A DNA stretch of 64,000 nt, from the NCBI GenBank assembly GCA_010356995.1, contig ML996704.1, positions 666,404 through 730,403 on the forward strand, given 5' to 3'. Within the stretch, counting starts at the first letter, position 1, and each line of letters opens with the position of its first letter. The DNA comes from Trichodelitschia bisporula. Taxonomy: Eukaryota; Ascomycota; Dothideomycetes; Phaeotrichales; Phaeotrichaceae. The notes beneath the pieces were generated by a model. The model was not told the DNA's origin, searched no databases, and worked only from the letters and a program-made list of their open reading frames with translations. The translations under genes were made by a program, and so were the position numbers. Shown in pieces: positions 11,034 through 20,795 of this stretch.

Positions 11034-12327
11034 GCGGGTTTTATGGCCTCGACGGCGGGCTGCATGGATCGGATGGGGGGGGGCGACATGCTTTCTTGTG
11101 TTCTGAAGTGTAGCTAGCTGCTGGAGTGCCTGTTTCGTATGCTGGTTATTGGCTCTCATTGGTCTGGCTTTGCGTGGACTGGTGGAGTTGATGCTGGCTT
11201 GCGATGCGGGGAATTCAATAAAAGTCGTGCGTTGAAGCTCGAAATTATGTGGTTCTCGTACTCTGACTGTGTGATGCGTTGCATGCTCTGATTGCTCTAC
11301 GGTCTGGCCAATGCTCATCCGCTATGCACATAGGGGTTCAGATTGATCTTGAGACGTGTATTTTGCCCACCATCGAACTTCCTCACCGCCCGAAGGGGGG
11401 GGCAGTATAGGCATGGCCGAAGGATGTATTGACTCGCGCCGAATGCGGAATCGATACTGTCCACGATTGCGCATGGAAGGCGCGGGCTCTACATAGTCTA
11501 AGGCAGTGGAACATAGGATTGCGAATTGCATCTTGATTCTAGAATAACAGCTCAATTCTAGAACGGAAGTTTTATGTGCGCTTTCTCTGTGCAGTGCGCG
11601 TCATGTCATGCGGGGAATATTTTTGGGAGGATTGAGTTGGGGGATGTGGGTTCTCTTGCTCTGCTTCGAGAATGACTGAGGGCATTATTTTGCAGATGCG
11701 AGATAGTGTGGGCTTTGGGAGCATTGTGCGGATTGGGATGGAAGTTCTGGAGGGAGGGGGGGCGGGAAGAGGGTGAGGCTGTGCGGGGTTTTGGTGGGGT
11801 GAGATGGGTGGGATGAGATGGTGGGGGGGGTATGTGCCAAGCTTGCAGGGCTATTTTTGGAGCGGGGCTGGTTTGCTGGTTGTGACGACGTTTGTGCATT
11901 GTTAGGTGGAGATGCAGTGAGGGATTGATTGTTTATGGGTTGTGGGTTGTGGGTTGTGGGTGTTTGGTGTATTGGTGCAATCCGTAATGATGTTGGGCGC
12001 AGAGGGTGAGATATTCTGTTTGAGGATGGGTTTGGATGGTTGTGATGGTGGCGGGTGGGGAGGTCAAGGACAACCGGTTTGCGTCATCCCTTGAGCAACT
12101 TTCAATGATGCTAATGGCGACAGGAAGGCTCTTGAGCAGAGCGAGAACCGGAAGACACGAATCTGGTCGAAAAAGTGGCCCCGGGATACGGCTTTCTCAT
12201 CTCCCAGCCCGGCTCGGACAGGCCCTTCGGCATCGCCCACCGGGCCGAGGACGAATAAGGCCCGACATCACCAACGCATATCAACAATACCAACCTCCAT
12301 TACAACCACTTGCCAGGCCCCCCAATA
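11034..12327. other. Intergenic stretch
   Basis: This is the 3' side of the cyclophilin gene and the 3' side of the MFS gene on the other strand. It has G-rich low-complexity runs, including a (TGGGTTG)n run near 11936-11966. No gene or RNA was recognised. Confidence 0.45.
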
Positions 12328-14099
12328 TCAACACACATACCGAAACCTCGGATTCTCCCGATCCGTCAAATCCTCAAACGCACTCCCATCCTCATCCTCA
12401 TCCTCCAACTCTTCTTTCTCGCTCCTCCGCGCCCCCGTCCCCGGCGGCAAGCCCTGCGCGGCATCCTTGCGCTCGTTTTCCCGATTCAGGTACCAGCGCA
12501 GGAAGGCGATGTCGAGCAGGAGGAGCGCGTAGCATCCCATGTGCGTGGCGAAGGCGATGAAGTACCGCGGTTTGTCCCGATCGAGGAAGACCTGGGGGCC
12601 TGGATACCAACCGTTAGCATCATACGTCGCCCCTCCTTCCTCCCCCGCGCCGCCATCGACCAGTATGAGGAATGGTCAAGACCTACCAATAGCATTCCCC
12701 ACCGCCCACCAAACAAAATTCATCGCAACCGCCACACTCCTCTTCGTCACACCCCCCACATTCCTGCCAACCATACTCATCCCCAGCGTCTGCGCGGCCC
12801 AGAAACTAAGCACGGCATAGTACGCCACCAACAAGCCTGCCTTCGTCCCCAGGCCTGTATTCCGCACACTCATCAATACCACCGTCCCCGCGATGCTGGG
12901 CGTCACGTATGCGGCCATGACCAGCAACGTCTGGTTGGTTTTCCGTGCCAGTGCCGTGGCGCTGAGCAGCACGCCAATGATCACGGCGCCGAGAACCATG
13001 GCCAGGAGCTGCGTTTGCAGGGTCGTGAAGTGCAGGCTCGAGATTATGATGTTGGCGAAGGCCCCGAGGCCGGATGTTGGCAGCGTGGTGCAGAGTTGGA
13101 TGAGCCCGTAGGCCCAGGTTTGCGGGTCGCGGAGCGCTTCGAGGGCTTGCTCTTTCTTCCACACGCGGTTCTGGACACCGGTGCGGTTGCCACGGACACG
13201 CGCGAGTAGCGCCGCCTTGTCCGCTTCGCTGAAACACCGCGCGCGCATCGGACTGTCCGGCAACCACGCCAGGACGAACACACCCCAAAGCACGCTGAAC
13301 CCGCCGTAGGTTATGAACATCGCCTGCCAGCTCCTCAGCGGCGCAGTCCGGGGCGTCAGCGCAAACGAATACGCAAGCAACCCGCCCACGATTTGTTGCA
13401 TGCCGTTCATCATGTACCAGTACGTCACCGCGCTCGCCTGCTCGCTCCGCTTGTACCACATGCTGCTGAGAAGGAGGAAGGCGGGTTGACAGACGGCTTC
13501 GAAGGTGCCGAGGAGGGTGCGGAGTGTGAGGAGCACGGCGAAGGAACGCGCGGAGGCGTGCAGGGCGAGGACGGTGCCCCAGAGGATTATGCTGATGCCG
13601 AGGTACTTGGCGATGGGCAGTTTGGTGAGCGCGTAGTTGGTGGGGTATTCGACGACTAGCACGGCGAGGTAGATGCAGGTTGTGAGCCAGGGGTACTGCA
13701 GGCGGCGCGGTCAGCCTTGTGCGGCAAGGGGGGGGTGGGGGTGGGGAGGCAACGGACGCGTTGGTCGTGGTTTAGGTCTAGGTCGTTGCGGATCTCGAGC
13801 GAGGCGAAGCTCATGCTGCCCTTGTCGAGCGCTTGCAGGAAGTAGGTGAATACCATGACGCTGAGGACGCGCTTGTCGACCATGCGCTTCAGTCTGGCGT
13901 TTTCCGCCGGACCGATGGGCGTGTGGGCTGCGGTGGCATATTTCGCAACCTCAGGGTCGAGACGGTCGCTGGGGGAAGGTTTGGAGAATGTGGGTATTGG
14001 GGTGAGGAGGTTGATGGACGGAGCTGTCGCTACAGCTGTGGTGCTGGGAGGTGGCCCGTCGTGGGTGAGGCGTGAGGCGAGATCTGGAGGGGCTGCCAT
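12328..14099 (-). CDS. MFS permease of the allantoate permease (Dal5/ACS) family
   Basis: Exons 14099-13758, 13695-12687 and 12599-12328 (introns 62 and 87 nt, phases 0 and 1) give 540 residues with about 12 membrane segments. Family signatures are KRVLSVMVFTYFLQALDKGS in the first helix region, EIRNDLDL then YPWLTTCIYLAVLVVEYPTN (about 108-140), and the late GPQVFLDRDKPRY loop ahead of the last helix. The C-terminal tail is acidic. Dal5-type carriers import anionic or small polar nutrients (allantoate, nicotinate, carboxylates) across the plasma membrane with protons. The gene is divergent from the GH105 gene at 15010, so it may import a pectin-derived sugar acid; that is inference. The first splice inserts an extra Arg in the DQ-YPWL region and is slightly less certain. 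Confidence 0.85.
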
Positions 14100-14364
14100 T
14101 TCTCACGCAACGACCCTCGATCTCACTCCGCACTCTCGGTCTCGCGATGCGAAGCGGCATCGTGGTCTCTAGTGTCTGCGAGAAGTCTGCGCGCACGGAG
14201 CACATCCATAGAGCGGCGCAATATGGCACTTGAGCAGGCAAGATTCGCCGCCACTCGCGGCCTGCGGTCCCTCCCGCGATGTGCGCCGGACGCGGTGGAG
14301 ATCCAGCTTGGCCCAATGTATATGCGCCGGATGATTGGTGCGTATGGTCGTGTGTCGGATTGAG

Positions 14365-14870
14365 GCTGATGGAAACAGGGCTTTGACACGTGCGGTGGCA
14401 TCAGTGTAAAGTGAAGAGTTGAGATTGAAGATGGAGATGAAGATGGAGATGAAGATGAAGAAAGAAAGAGAGTCAAGAGGCTCTTAAGACTAAATACAAC
14501 ATGTGGCGATATCATCCTCAGCTCTCTCTCTTCTTCAGTGGGCACGCCACCGCGCTCTTTCCCATCCTCAATGAGCATGTCACCATGTTCCTTCCCATCA
14601 CTGGCAGCGTATCGCCATTGTTACTTCCCAAGAGCTGATGTAGTTATGGAAGTGTATTGATATGTCAGGAAGGCGCATACTAAGGGTCATGATGCAATTA
14701 GCGCATGATAGAAGGAAGGAGCAAAGGTAGATACTTGGCGTCGTGTATTTAAGTCTTGAGAGTCTCTGGCTCTCCGACTCTCCGACTCTCCGACTCTCTG
14801 ACTCTCTGACTCTCTGACTCTCTGACTCCTTTTGTGTTCTACTTCAATCTTCGATTTATCACCGCCAAGC
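14365..14870. repeat. Inverted-arm dispersed repeat, unit 2
   Basis: A minus-oriented arm (about 14365-14640) and a plus-oriented arm (about 14655-14870) stand head to head, as in the units at 3.4 kb and 51.8 kb. The plus arm begins TGTCAGGAAGGCGCATACTA and holds a GTATTTAAGTC core, then a (GACTCTCY)n run of seven or eight copies at about 14770-14827. The minus arm has the outer motif CTGATGGAAAC and CACGTGCGGTGGCATC, shared with the single arm at 55.7 kb. The element sits in the divergent promoter between the MFS permease and the GH105 gene. Confidence 0.7.
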
Positions 14871-15009
14871 GGGAGCGCGAGGCTGGGGGTAGCGTGGATG
14901 GGTGACAGGTATATTAGGGCGGAGCTCATACCTCGTGCGGGGTGGAGGCCTCCGCCCTTGACGTCTGATACGTGGTAGACTTCACAGCGACCACGAGTAC
15001 GACACAGCA

Positions 15010-16266
15010 ATGACCGAACCCGCCCCCGATCTCCTCACCAGTACAATCGACCGGTTGATCACAAACCTAATCACCATAACAGACGACACGGGACACTTCC
15101 TCCTCCATCTCTCGGACGGCCGCGTCATCGACACCAAGGGCTGGAACGGGTGGGAATGGACGCACGGCATTGGGCTCTGGGGCCTCTACGCTTACCATGA
15201 ACTCCGGCCCGATGCCGCTGTACAACCACTATCCATCATTGAAGCGTGGTTCAAGAAGCAACTCCCCCAGGGCACGACAAAGAACATCAACACCATGTCC
15301 CCGTTCCTGACGCTCGCATCGCTGCCGCTGACACCGGAGTCCATGGCCACACTGGGCGAGTGGGCGGAGTGGGCCATGAATACCTGTCCCCGTACGCCCG
15401 CTGGAGGCTGGCAGCATGTCACGTACCTGTCCGAGCATGTGGGGCAGCTGTGGGCCGACACGCTGGTCATGACCGCTCTGCCGCTCGCAAAGATCGGGAA
15501 AGTCCTCGACCAGCCGGAGTACGTCGCTGAAGCGGCGCGGCAGTTTTTGGTGCATGTTGCGTTTTTGAGGGATAGTGAGACGGGGCTGTTTTTTCATGGG
15601 TGGCAGTTCAATGAGGAGGGTGTCGGTGGGCACAATTTTGCGCGGGCGAGGTGGGCGAGGGGGAATGCTTGGGTGTGTATGGCTGTGCCGGAGATGCTGC
15701 GGATTGCAGGGTGGGAGGAGGGGGATGCGGTGCGGGAGTGGTTGGTGAGCGTGTACCGCATGCAGTGTGCGGCGCTCCGCGGGTGCCAGGCGAAGAGCGG
15801 GATGTGGCGTACGATATTGGATCGTCCGGAGGAGGAGGGGAGTTATGAAGAGTCGAGCGCGACGGCGGGGATTGCGTATGGGATATTGAAAGGGGTGGAT
15901 ATGGGGCTTTTGGATCGAACGTTTCTTCCGGTGGTTGGTCGGGCGGTTAAGGGGGTTATGGACAAGATTAATGAGGGGGGCGAGTTGGAGGGGACGAGTT
16001 TTGGGACGGGTATGGGGGATAGTCTTGAGCATTACTATGCGATTGAGAGAACTAGTATGCCGTATGGGCAGGCGTTGGCCATCATGTTGCTCGCGGAGGT
16101 TCTGAAGGCGGTGGAGGAAGGGTGGTGGGGTGGGGAGGATGGGGGTGGTTTGGGAATGTACCAGCAGGCCTTGATGGATTTAGATAGGAGGTGTAGGGCG
16201 CATGGTGAGCGTGAAAGGGCGCGAGAACGGGCAGGACGACAAGTGACGAGTGGAGTTCGTTTCTGA
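15010..16266 (+). CDS. GH105-family unsaturated glycuronyl hydrolase (YteR-like), cytosolic
   Basis: A single exon encodes 418 residues. GH105 enzymes remove the unsaturated galacturonic or glucuronic acid from oligosaccharides released by rhamnogalacturonan or pectin lyases, using water addition to the double bond. The (alpha/alpha)6-barrel pattern is visible: WNGWEWTHGIGLWGLYAYHE (about 45), a YLSEHVGQLWADTLVMT segment whose Asp matches the YteR catalytic Asp, a GHNFARARWARGNAW segment (about 215) and SYEESSATAGIAYGILKG (about 280). There is no signal peptide, as expected for intracellular members. The basic C-terminal tail (RERARERAGRQ) is extra. It is divergent from the MFS permease at 14099, suggesting a shared uptake-and-cleavage module. 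Exact substrate is not deducible. Confidence 0.85.
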   Translation: MTEPAPDLLTSTIDRLITNLITITDDTGHFLLHLSDGRVIDTKGWNGWEWTHGIGLWGLYAYHELRPDAAVQPLSIIEAWFKKQLPQGTTKNINTMSPFLTLASLPLTPESMATLGEWAEWAMNTCPRTPAGGWQHVTYLSEHVGQLWADTLVMTALPLAKIGKVLDQPEYVAEAARQFLVHVAFLRDSETGLFFHGWQFNEEGVGGHNFARARWARGNAWVCMAVPEMLRIAGWEEGDAVREWLVSVYRMQCAALRGCQAKSGMWRTILDRPEEEGSYEESSATAGIAYGILKGVDMGLLDRTFLPVVGRAVKGVMDKINEGGELEGTSFGTGMGDSLEHYYAIERTSMPYGQALAIMLLAEVLKAVEEGWWGGEDGGGLGMYQQALMDLDRRCRAHGERERARERAGRQVTSGVRF

Positions 16267-17183
16267 ATACGCTTACGCTTGGACTTCGTGGAGCAGTGCG
16301 GCCTCGGATGAATTGAGGTCCGCTTAGGTTGTGGAGATCGTACATCTGCGGCCGAGGAGGTGGCTGGGGGACTGAGATGCAATGCATGTGCACATAGTCC
16401 GGAGCAAATTCCCTTCAAGCCCGGTTTTTTGGTTTGCAGCACCGAAATGCAATATGAAAGTCTAAACGTCGGATGGTGCTGTAGTTCTTCCTCTGGCTTC
16501 GAACTCCTGCGTGATATCGGAAGGCAATGGGAGCGAAGATGGAATACGAAGGCTCGTCTGTGGAAATTAAGTCTGAAGCTTGGAAGAGTGAGATTTTCTC
16601 AAGGGCCTGCCAATGCTTTTTAAGCCGTCAGCAAAGGGGAATCCATACCGCAAAATTCAATGGCGAGATGGCGCAGTGAGCCCTAGAAGAGATGAAGCCG
16701 AAATGGACATCACCAACCCACGTGATGCGACAACTCCCCCAAAGATACCCTCTCCAGACTTGAGTACTACTCACGTACTACTATAGCTTCCAGAAGTACT
16801 CACTATCGACGCAGCATATCGTATCACAACGTCCACCGTCACTCTCCATCACCACAATGCAAATACCCCCTCACGAGACTTGCACAGCCTCCTTCGAACC
16901 CCACAAGGCTGAAATCGCACGAATCCGCCTCGTCTCGGGTACCACCCGATACGAGCTCTCCGCAAACGAGATTGGCGGCCATCTTTCCAGAAGCCCATAC
17001 CACAGCCCCGGGCCCCACGCGTCCCCATCTCGGCTCAAACTCGTTGACAAATCAGCGCGTCGGCGAGGCGAGGCAGTGATACGATGACGAGGGGTATATA
17101 TGCAGCCTTTTGCAGGATCGTCACGCATCCCTAGACACACATCACGCATCACACCTCACGCATTACCCATCGCAGCAGCATAA
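16267..17183. other. Intergenic stretch with possible micro-ORF
   Basis: No recognised gene. A 76-codon frame at 16857-17087 has a plausible start context but no family and no close neighbour to support it; the opposite strand is also open there. The promoter of the gene at 17184 lies at the end of this stretch. Confidence 0.4.
17095..17102 (+). promoter_or_regulatory. TATA-like box
   Basis: TATATATG lies about 82 bases before the ATG at 17184, a normal TATA position for a fungal gene with a short leader. Supported by position only. Confidence 0.45.
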
Positions 17184-18119
17184 ATGGCCACCATCCTCCT
17201 CCTCCCCCTCGCCTTCGCGCTCAACCACCTCGACAACAAACGCACAACCAAGCGCTCCGCCGCCATCGAAGCTTCATATCAATCCACCACCATGGCCACC
17301 GCACGGCAGCCCGCTCCTCCCTACACTTCCCTCCCCACATCCAACCCTACCGACACCGCCGCCGAACCAACCGACTCGCCGCTCAACGTCGACGTCAATG
17401 CCCTGACGCTGGACGAAAAGGCCGAACTGCAAAGCCTGCGCTCTAGTATCTCCGCCCCGCCGGCCTATGCGCCTTCGCCTTTCACGCCTACCTCGACGCT
17501 GCATATCGCGTGCCGCGGGCAGCCGCTCTTGCGCCTTCCCCTTGCGCCGACGGAGCTTGAGATCCCCATCCACGCCGCCGACGGGACGAGGGTATACACG
17601 TCTGTGCGTGCGAAACGCAGCAGCGGGGATAGCGAGTTGGTGGCCGAGGGGAGGGGCGCGGTGGTGCAGACGGAGTATTTTTTCGGCCCGGGGAGGGCGC
17701 CGCGGATTACGCTCCTGGGTGATGGGGCGGTGAATGTATTGGTTCGGAGTCGGTGGTGTAGTCGGGAGCAGCGGTTTGTGCTCCCGAACCAGGGGGAGGT
17801 GGGGTGGGTTTATAGGAGGGAGAGGGATGAGGTTGCGGGGAAGAAGGTCTCCAGGCTGGTGCTTGAGGTTGGGGAGGGGAAGGAGGTGGTGAGGTTGGCG
17901 CAGTTGGTTAGGAATGAGGAGTCCCGCGCGCCGGGGAGTAAGCGGTGTGATGCGGGGAATGGGGGGGCGTTGGAGATGGATGCGCGGGCGATGGAGCGGT
18001 GGGGTGTGGGGGAGGAGGTGGTTGTTGCGACGTGCCTGTTGATGCTGAAGAAGGAGATTGATCGGAGGAGGGTGGTGCAGATGATGGTTATTGCGGGGGT
18101 GGTGGGTGGTGCGAGCTAA
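17184..18119 (+). CDS. Conserved-looking hypothetical protein, one exon
   Basis: Single exon, 311 residues, no recognised family. The first 15 residues are hydrophobic (ATILLLPLAFAL), then a basic stretch follows. An alternative ATG at 17292 in strong context (ACCACCATGG) would remove them. Residues 60-100 are Pro/Ser-rich. The rest is a globular beta-rich region with segments such as TSTLHIACRGQPLLRLPLAP and EYFFGPGRAPRITLLGDGAV, somewhat like Tubby-like/LOR beta-barrels. The last 30 residues form an amphipathic helix with a VVATCLLMLKKEIDRRR core. The 5' half uses C-ending codons and the 3' half G-ending codons. Coding status is likely; function is unknown. Confidence 0.65.
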   Translation: MATILLLPLAFALNHLDNKRTTKRSAAIEASYQSTTMATARQPAPPYTSLPTSNPTDTAAEPTDSPLNVDVNALTLDEKAELQSLRSSISAPPAYAPSPFTPTSTLHIACRGQPLLRLPLAPTELEIPIHAADGTRVYTSVRAKRSSGDSELVAEGRGAVVQTEYFFGPGRAPRITLLGDGAVNVLVRSRWCSREQRFVLPNQGEVGWVYRRERDEVAGKKVSRLVLEVGEGKEVVRLAQLVRNEESRAPGSKRCDAGNGGALEMDARAMERWGVGEEVVVATCLLMLKKEIDRRRVVQMMVIAGVVGGAS

Positions 18120-18670
18120 GTCGTTTGGTTGCTTGTCTTGTTTTTGGTTGTATGCTTTTGTGGGAAGGTAGGATAGATGAAGGGAGATTGCGCTGGGTTT
18201 TGGGTCATTTCGGAGTGCGGGTAGCCGGGTAGTCTTTATCGGGGTTTGACGCCGCTGCATAACCACGTGTTGAATCCTTCACGACCACCCATTGGAATTG
18301 TGTTCTTGATCTCTCCCCAGTATCAGTGTCGCCAAACAAGTAGATCGAAACAACTGCTCCCCGGAACTCATCGGCCGTTTCACATGACGCCCCTCGGCCC
18401 TAAACCTCGGGCGCACTAGCCGCATCACGGGCCGATCCCAGCACGACATCACCAACTTCACCACCACATCCCCATTCCGTGGAACACATATAATCAAAAA
18501 CGATGTGACAACTGAAACTCGCGACCAAATTTGCACCTCGCATTCCTCGGACGATGGACTCACATGTACATATACGGCCAGTCGGGCCTAGGACTCGATC
18601 CTCACCTTCCTGTTCTTTCTCCTTGTAGATCTAGTCCTTCGTTGTGTAGATACCCCTAAACGCCATCATC
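18120..18670. other. Intergenic stretch
   Basis: Promoter region of the oxidoreductase at 18671. A CATATAAT-like box lies near 18487 but is rather far from the start. Nothing else seen. Confidence 0.45.
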
Positions 18671-20395
18671 ATGGCGCCCATATCCCGTCTCTCTCTCCTC
18701 TCCCTCCTCTCCCTCGCCACCGCCGAGTTGACAAAAGTCTCAACCCCTGTCAACGTCCTCGCCGCGGAAGCCTTACTCGCCGAGGCCGCGCCGGTCGCCG
18801 CCTCGCCCTCTGTCACAGCCACATGCAAAGACCTAGAAAAAGCCGTCCCCGGCCAGGTACAATACAGCACCGGGCCGCTCTATGCTCAGGAAACGAAAAA
18901 CTACTGGTCCGCCGCACTATGGGAGGAGAAGCCCTTCTGTATCCTCTTCCCCAAGGAGCCGGAGCACGTAGCCTCCGCCGTCAAGGTCCTGAACACGCAC
19001 AAGGGCGTCAAGTTCGCGGTTAAGAGCGGCGGACATGATCCTAACCCGGGCCATGCGACGGCACGGGACAGCGTGCTGATTAGTATGTTGTTGATGAATG
19101 GGACGACGTATGATCCGGCCAAGAAGGTGGCGTATGTCAAGCCGGGCGGGACTTGGAATGATGTTATTGGCGTGCTGGATAAGCAGGGTGTTACGGTTGT
19201 TGGAGGCCGGTTGGGTTAGTTTCTTGATGCTACGGTGCGGGCGAGGCTGATGATACAGGGCCGGTTGGACTGGGCGGGTATCTCGTGCAGGGCGGGCTGT
19301 CGTTCTTGAGCGCGCAGTACGGCATGGCGGCGGATGTAAGGCGCCTCCTTCTTTTCCTGCAACCGATCTAACCCGCTAGAATGTCCTGAACTTCGAAACC
19401 GTAATGGCCAACGGCTCCATCGTCAACATCAACGCGCAAACCGACCGCGACCTACTCATCGCCATGCGCGGCTCCGGAAACCAATTCGGCATCGTAACCA
19501 AATTCACCATCCAAACCCACCCCATCGGCAAGGTGTGGGGCGGGTACAAAATCTACCTCGGGTCCAGCAACAACAAGGCTGTCTTCGCTGGGCTGCACGA
19601 CTTCATCGCTAACAATAAGGACCCTAAGGCCGCTGTCATTGTGAACACGAACCAAATGATCGGCATGAGCGTGTACATGGTGTTCTACTTCTACGACGGG
19701 CCGACCCCACCGAAGGGCACGTTTGGCAAACTTGAGGATATCAAGGCTACGCTGGATATGTGCAAGTCCCGCACGTACGCTGATTTGGTACGTGTCCTCC
19801 CCCCTCTCCTCATCCCTCGTCTAACCATCCACAGCTGCAATTCAATGGCCAGGGCGTCGCCGGGCTCGGGCAGCGCACCTCCTTCCGCAGCGTCACGCTT
19901 CCCTTCCTCCCCGGCCACGCGGACTGGTACGGCGAGATCGAGAAAACGTGGTGGGACATCACGGCCTCGTTCGTCAAGTCGCACCTCACGGGCGGGGCCA
20001 CCATCGCCTTCCAGCCCTTCACCAAAGCCATCGCTTCCGCCTCGGAAAAGCGTGGCGGGAACACCATGGGCCTGAAAGCCAGCGACCCGCACCGCTTTAT
20101 TCTCGAGATTAACTTCCTCTGGGGAAATAAGACCGACGATCAGCTGATTTGGAGTATGGGCAAGCAGTTGACGGATAAGATTGCGGCGCAGGTGAAGGGG
20201 TTCAACGGGGCGAAGTATGTGAATACGGCGGGGGTTGCTGCGGCGCAGAGTTATACGCCGTATTTTATGAATGATGCGAGTGATGATCAGCCTGTTACGG
20301 GGAGTTATCGCGATGGGGCGAGGTTTGCGGCGTTGCAGAAGATGCATGATCCGCAGGGGTTGTGGAAGAGAGTGGGTGGGTTCAAGTACGACTAG
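18671..20395 (+). CDS. Secreted FAD-linked oxidase of the VAO/BBE-like family
   Basis: Four exons (18671-19214, 19259-19335, 19380-19787, 19835-20395; introns 44, 44 and 47 nt) give 529 residues. A signal peptide is evident (MAPISRLSLLSLLSLATA). The FAD-binding PCMH fold is marked by FCILFPKEPEHVASAVKVLN (about 98), KSGGHDPNPGHATA with the His that usually carries covalent FAD, and GGRLGPVGLGGYLVQGG with LSAQYGMAADNVL. A BBE-like end (RFAALQKMHDPQGLWKR) closes the protein. The second covalent site, a Cys in the CxxVG motif of bicovalent members, is absent here (GRLGPVG), so FAD is probably held by His alone. Such enzymes oxidise sugars, alcohols or metabolites outside the cell; the substrate is unknown. 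Confidence 0.88.
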
Positions 20396-20795
20396 GCTTG
20401 TGGGAGTGGACAGTGGAAACGTGGGATCCTATGCCGTCGATGGATGGTTGGGAGTGTACAGTAGATCGACGGATTTCTGGCTCAGTGTACATTTAGGGAA
20501 GATCGGGTTTCGTGTTTAGATCCAAGAGCATTGAAGGACGTTTCCGTGGGCGTTTCGAAACGCACCACGAGTGCTACGATCACTGGCATGGACGTGTCAT
20601 ACGACGTCAGACACGCCCCTCGAGCTATTAATGAAGCTCAATTAGTACGCACCCTTGTCTAAATTACACCCATCTATAACCCGTGCCACCATCTATAACC
20701 CACGTTGCCGCGATCCGAGCACATGTGCCGAAAAACGCCGACTCGTCCACACTTCTATATCACCCGTCTATAGTGTATCTGTCGCCGGGTAACGT
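20396..20795. other. Short convergent intergenic stretch
   Basis: It lies between two converging 3' ends. A tandem pair of CATCTATAACCC motifs occurs at about 20668-20705. Otherwise nothing distinctive. Confidence 0.5.

Noticed and set aside
14658-14870. Solo LTR of a retroelement, because one arm starts with TGT and contains a TATA-like core, and the arm at 55.6 kb could be read as ending in ACA
   Set aside because: The same arms occur three times as head-to-head inverted pairs, the shared outer ends are inverted repeats (TGATGGGAGC), and no associated coding parts or direct-repeat pair are seen. A foldback or MITE-like element explains the arrangement better.
17274-18266. 330-residue minus-strand frame
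   Set aside because: It is the Pro/Arg/His-rich shadow of the plus-strand gene at 17184-18119.
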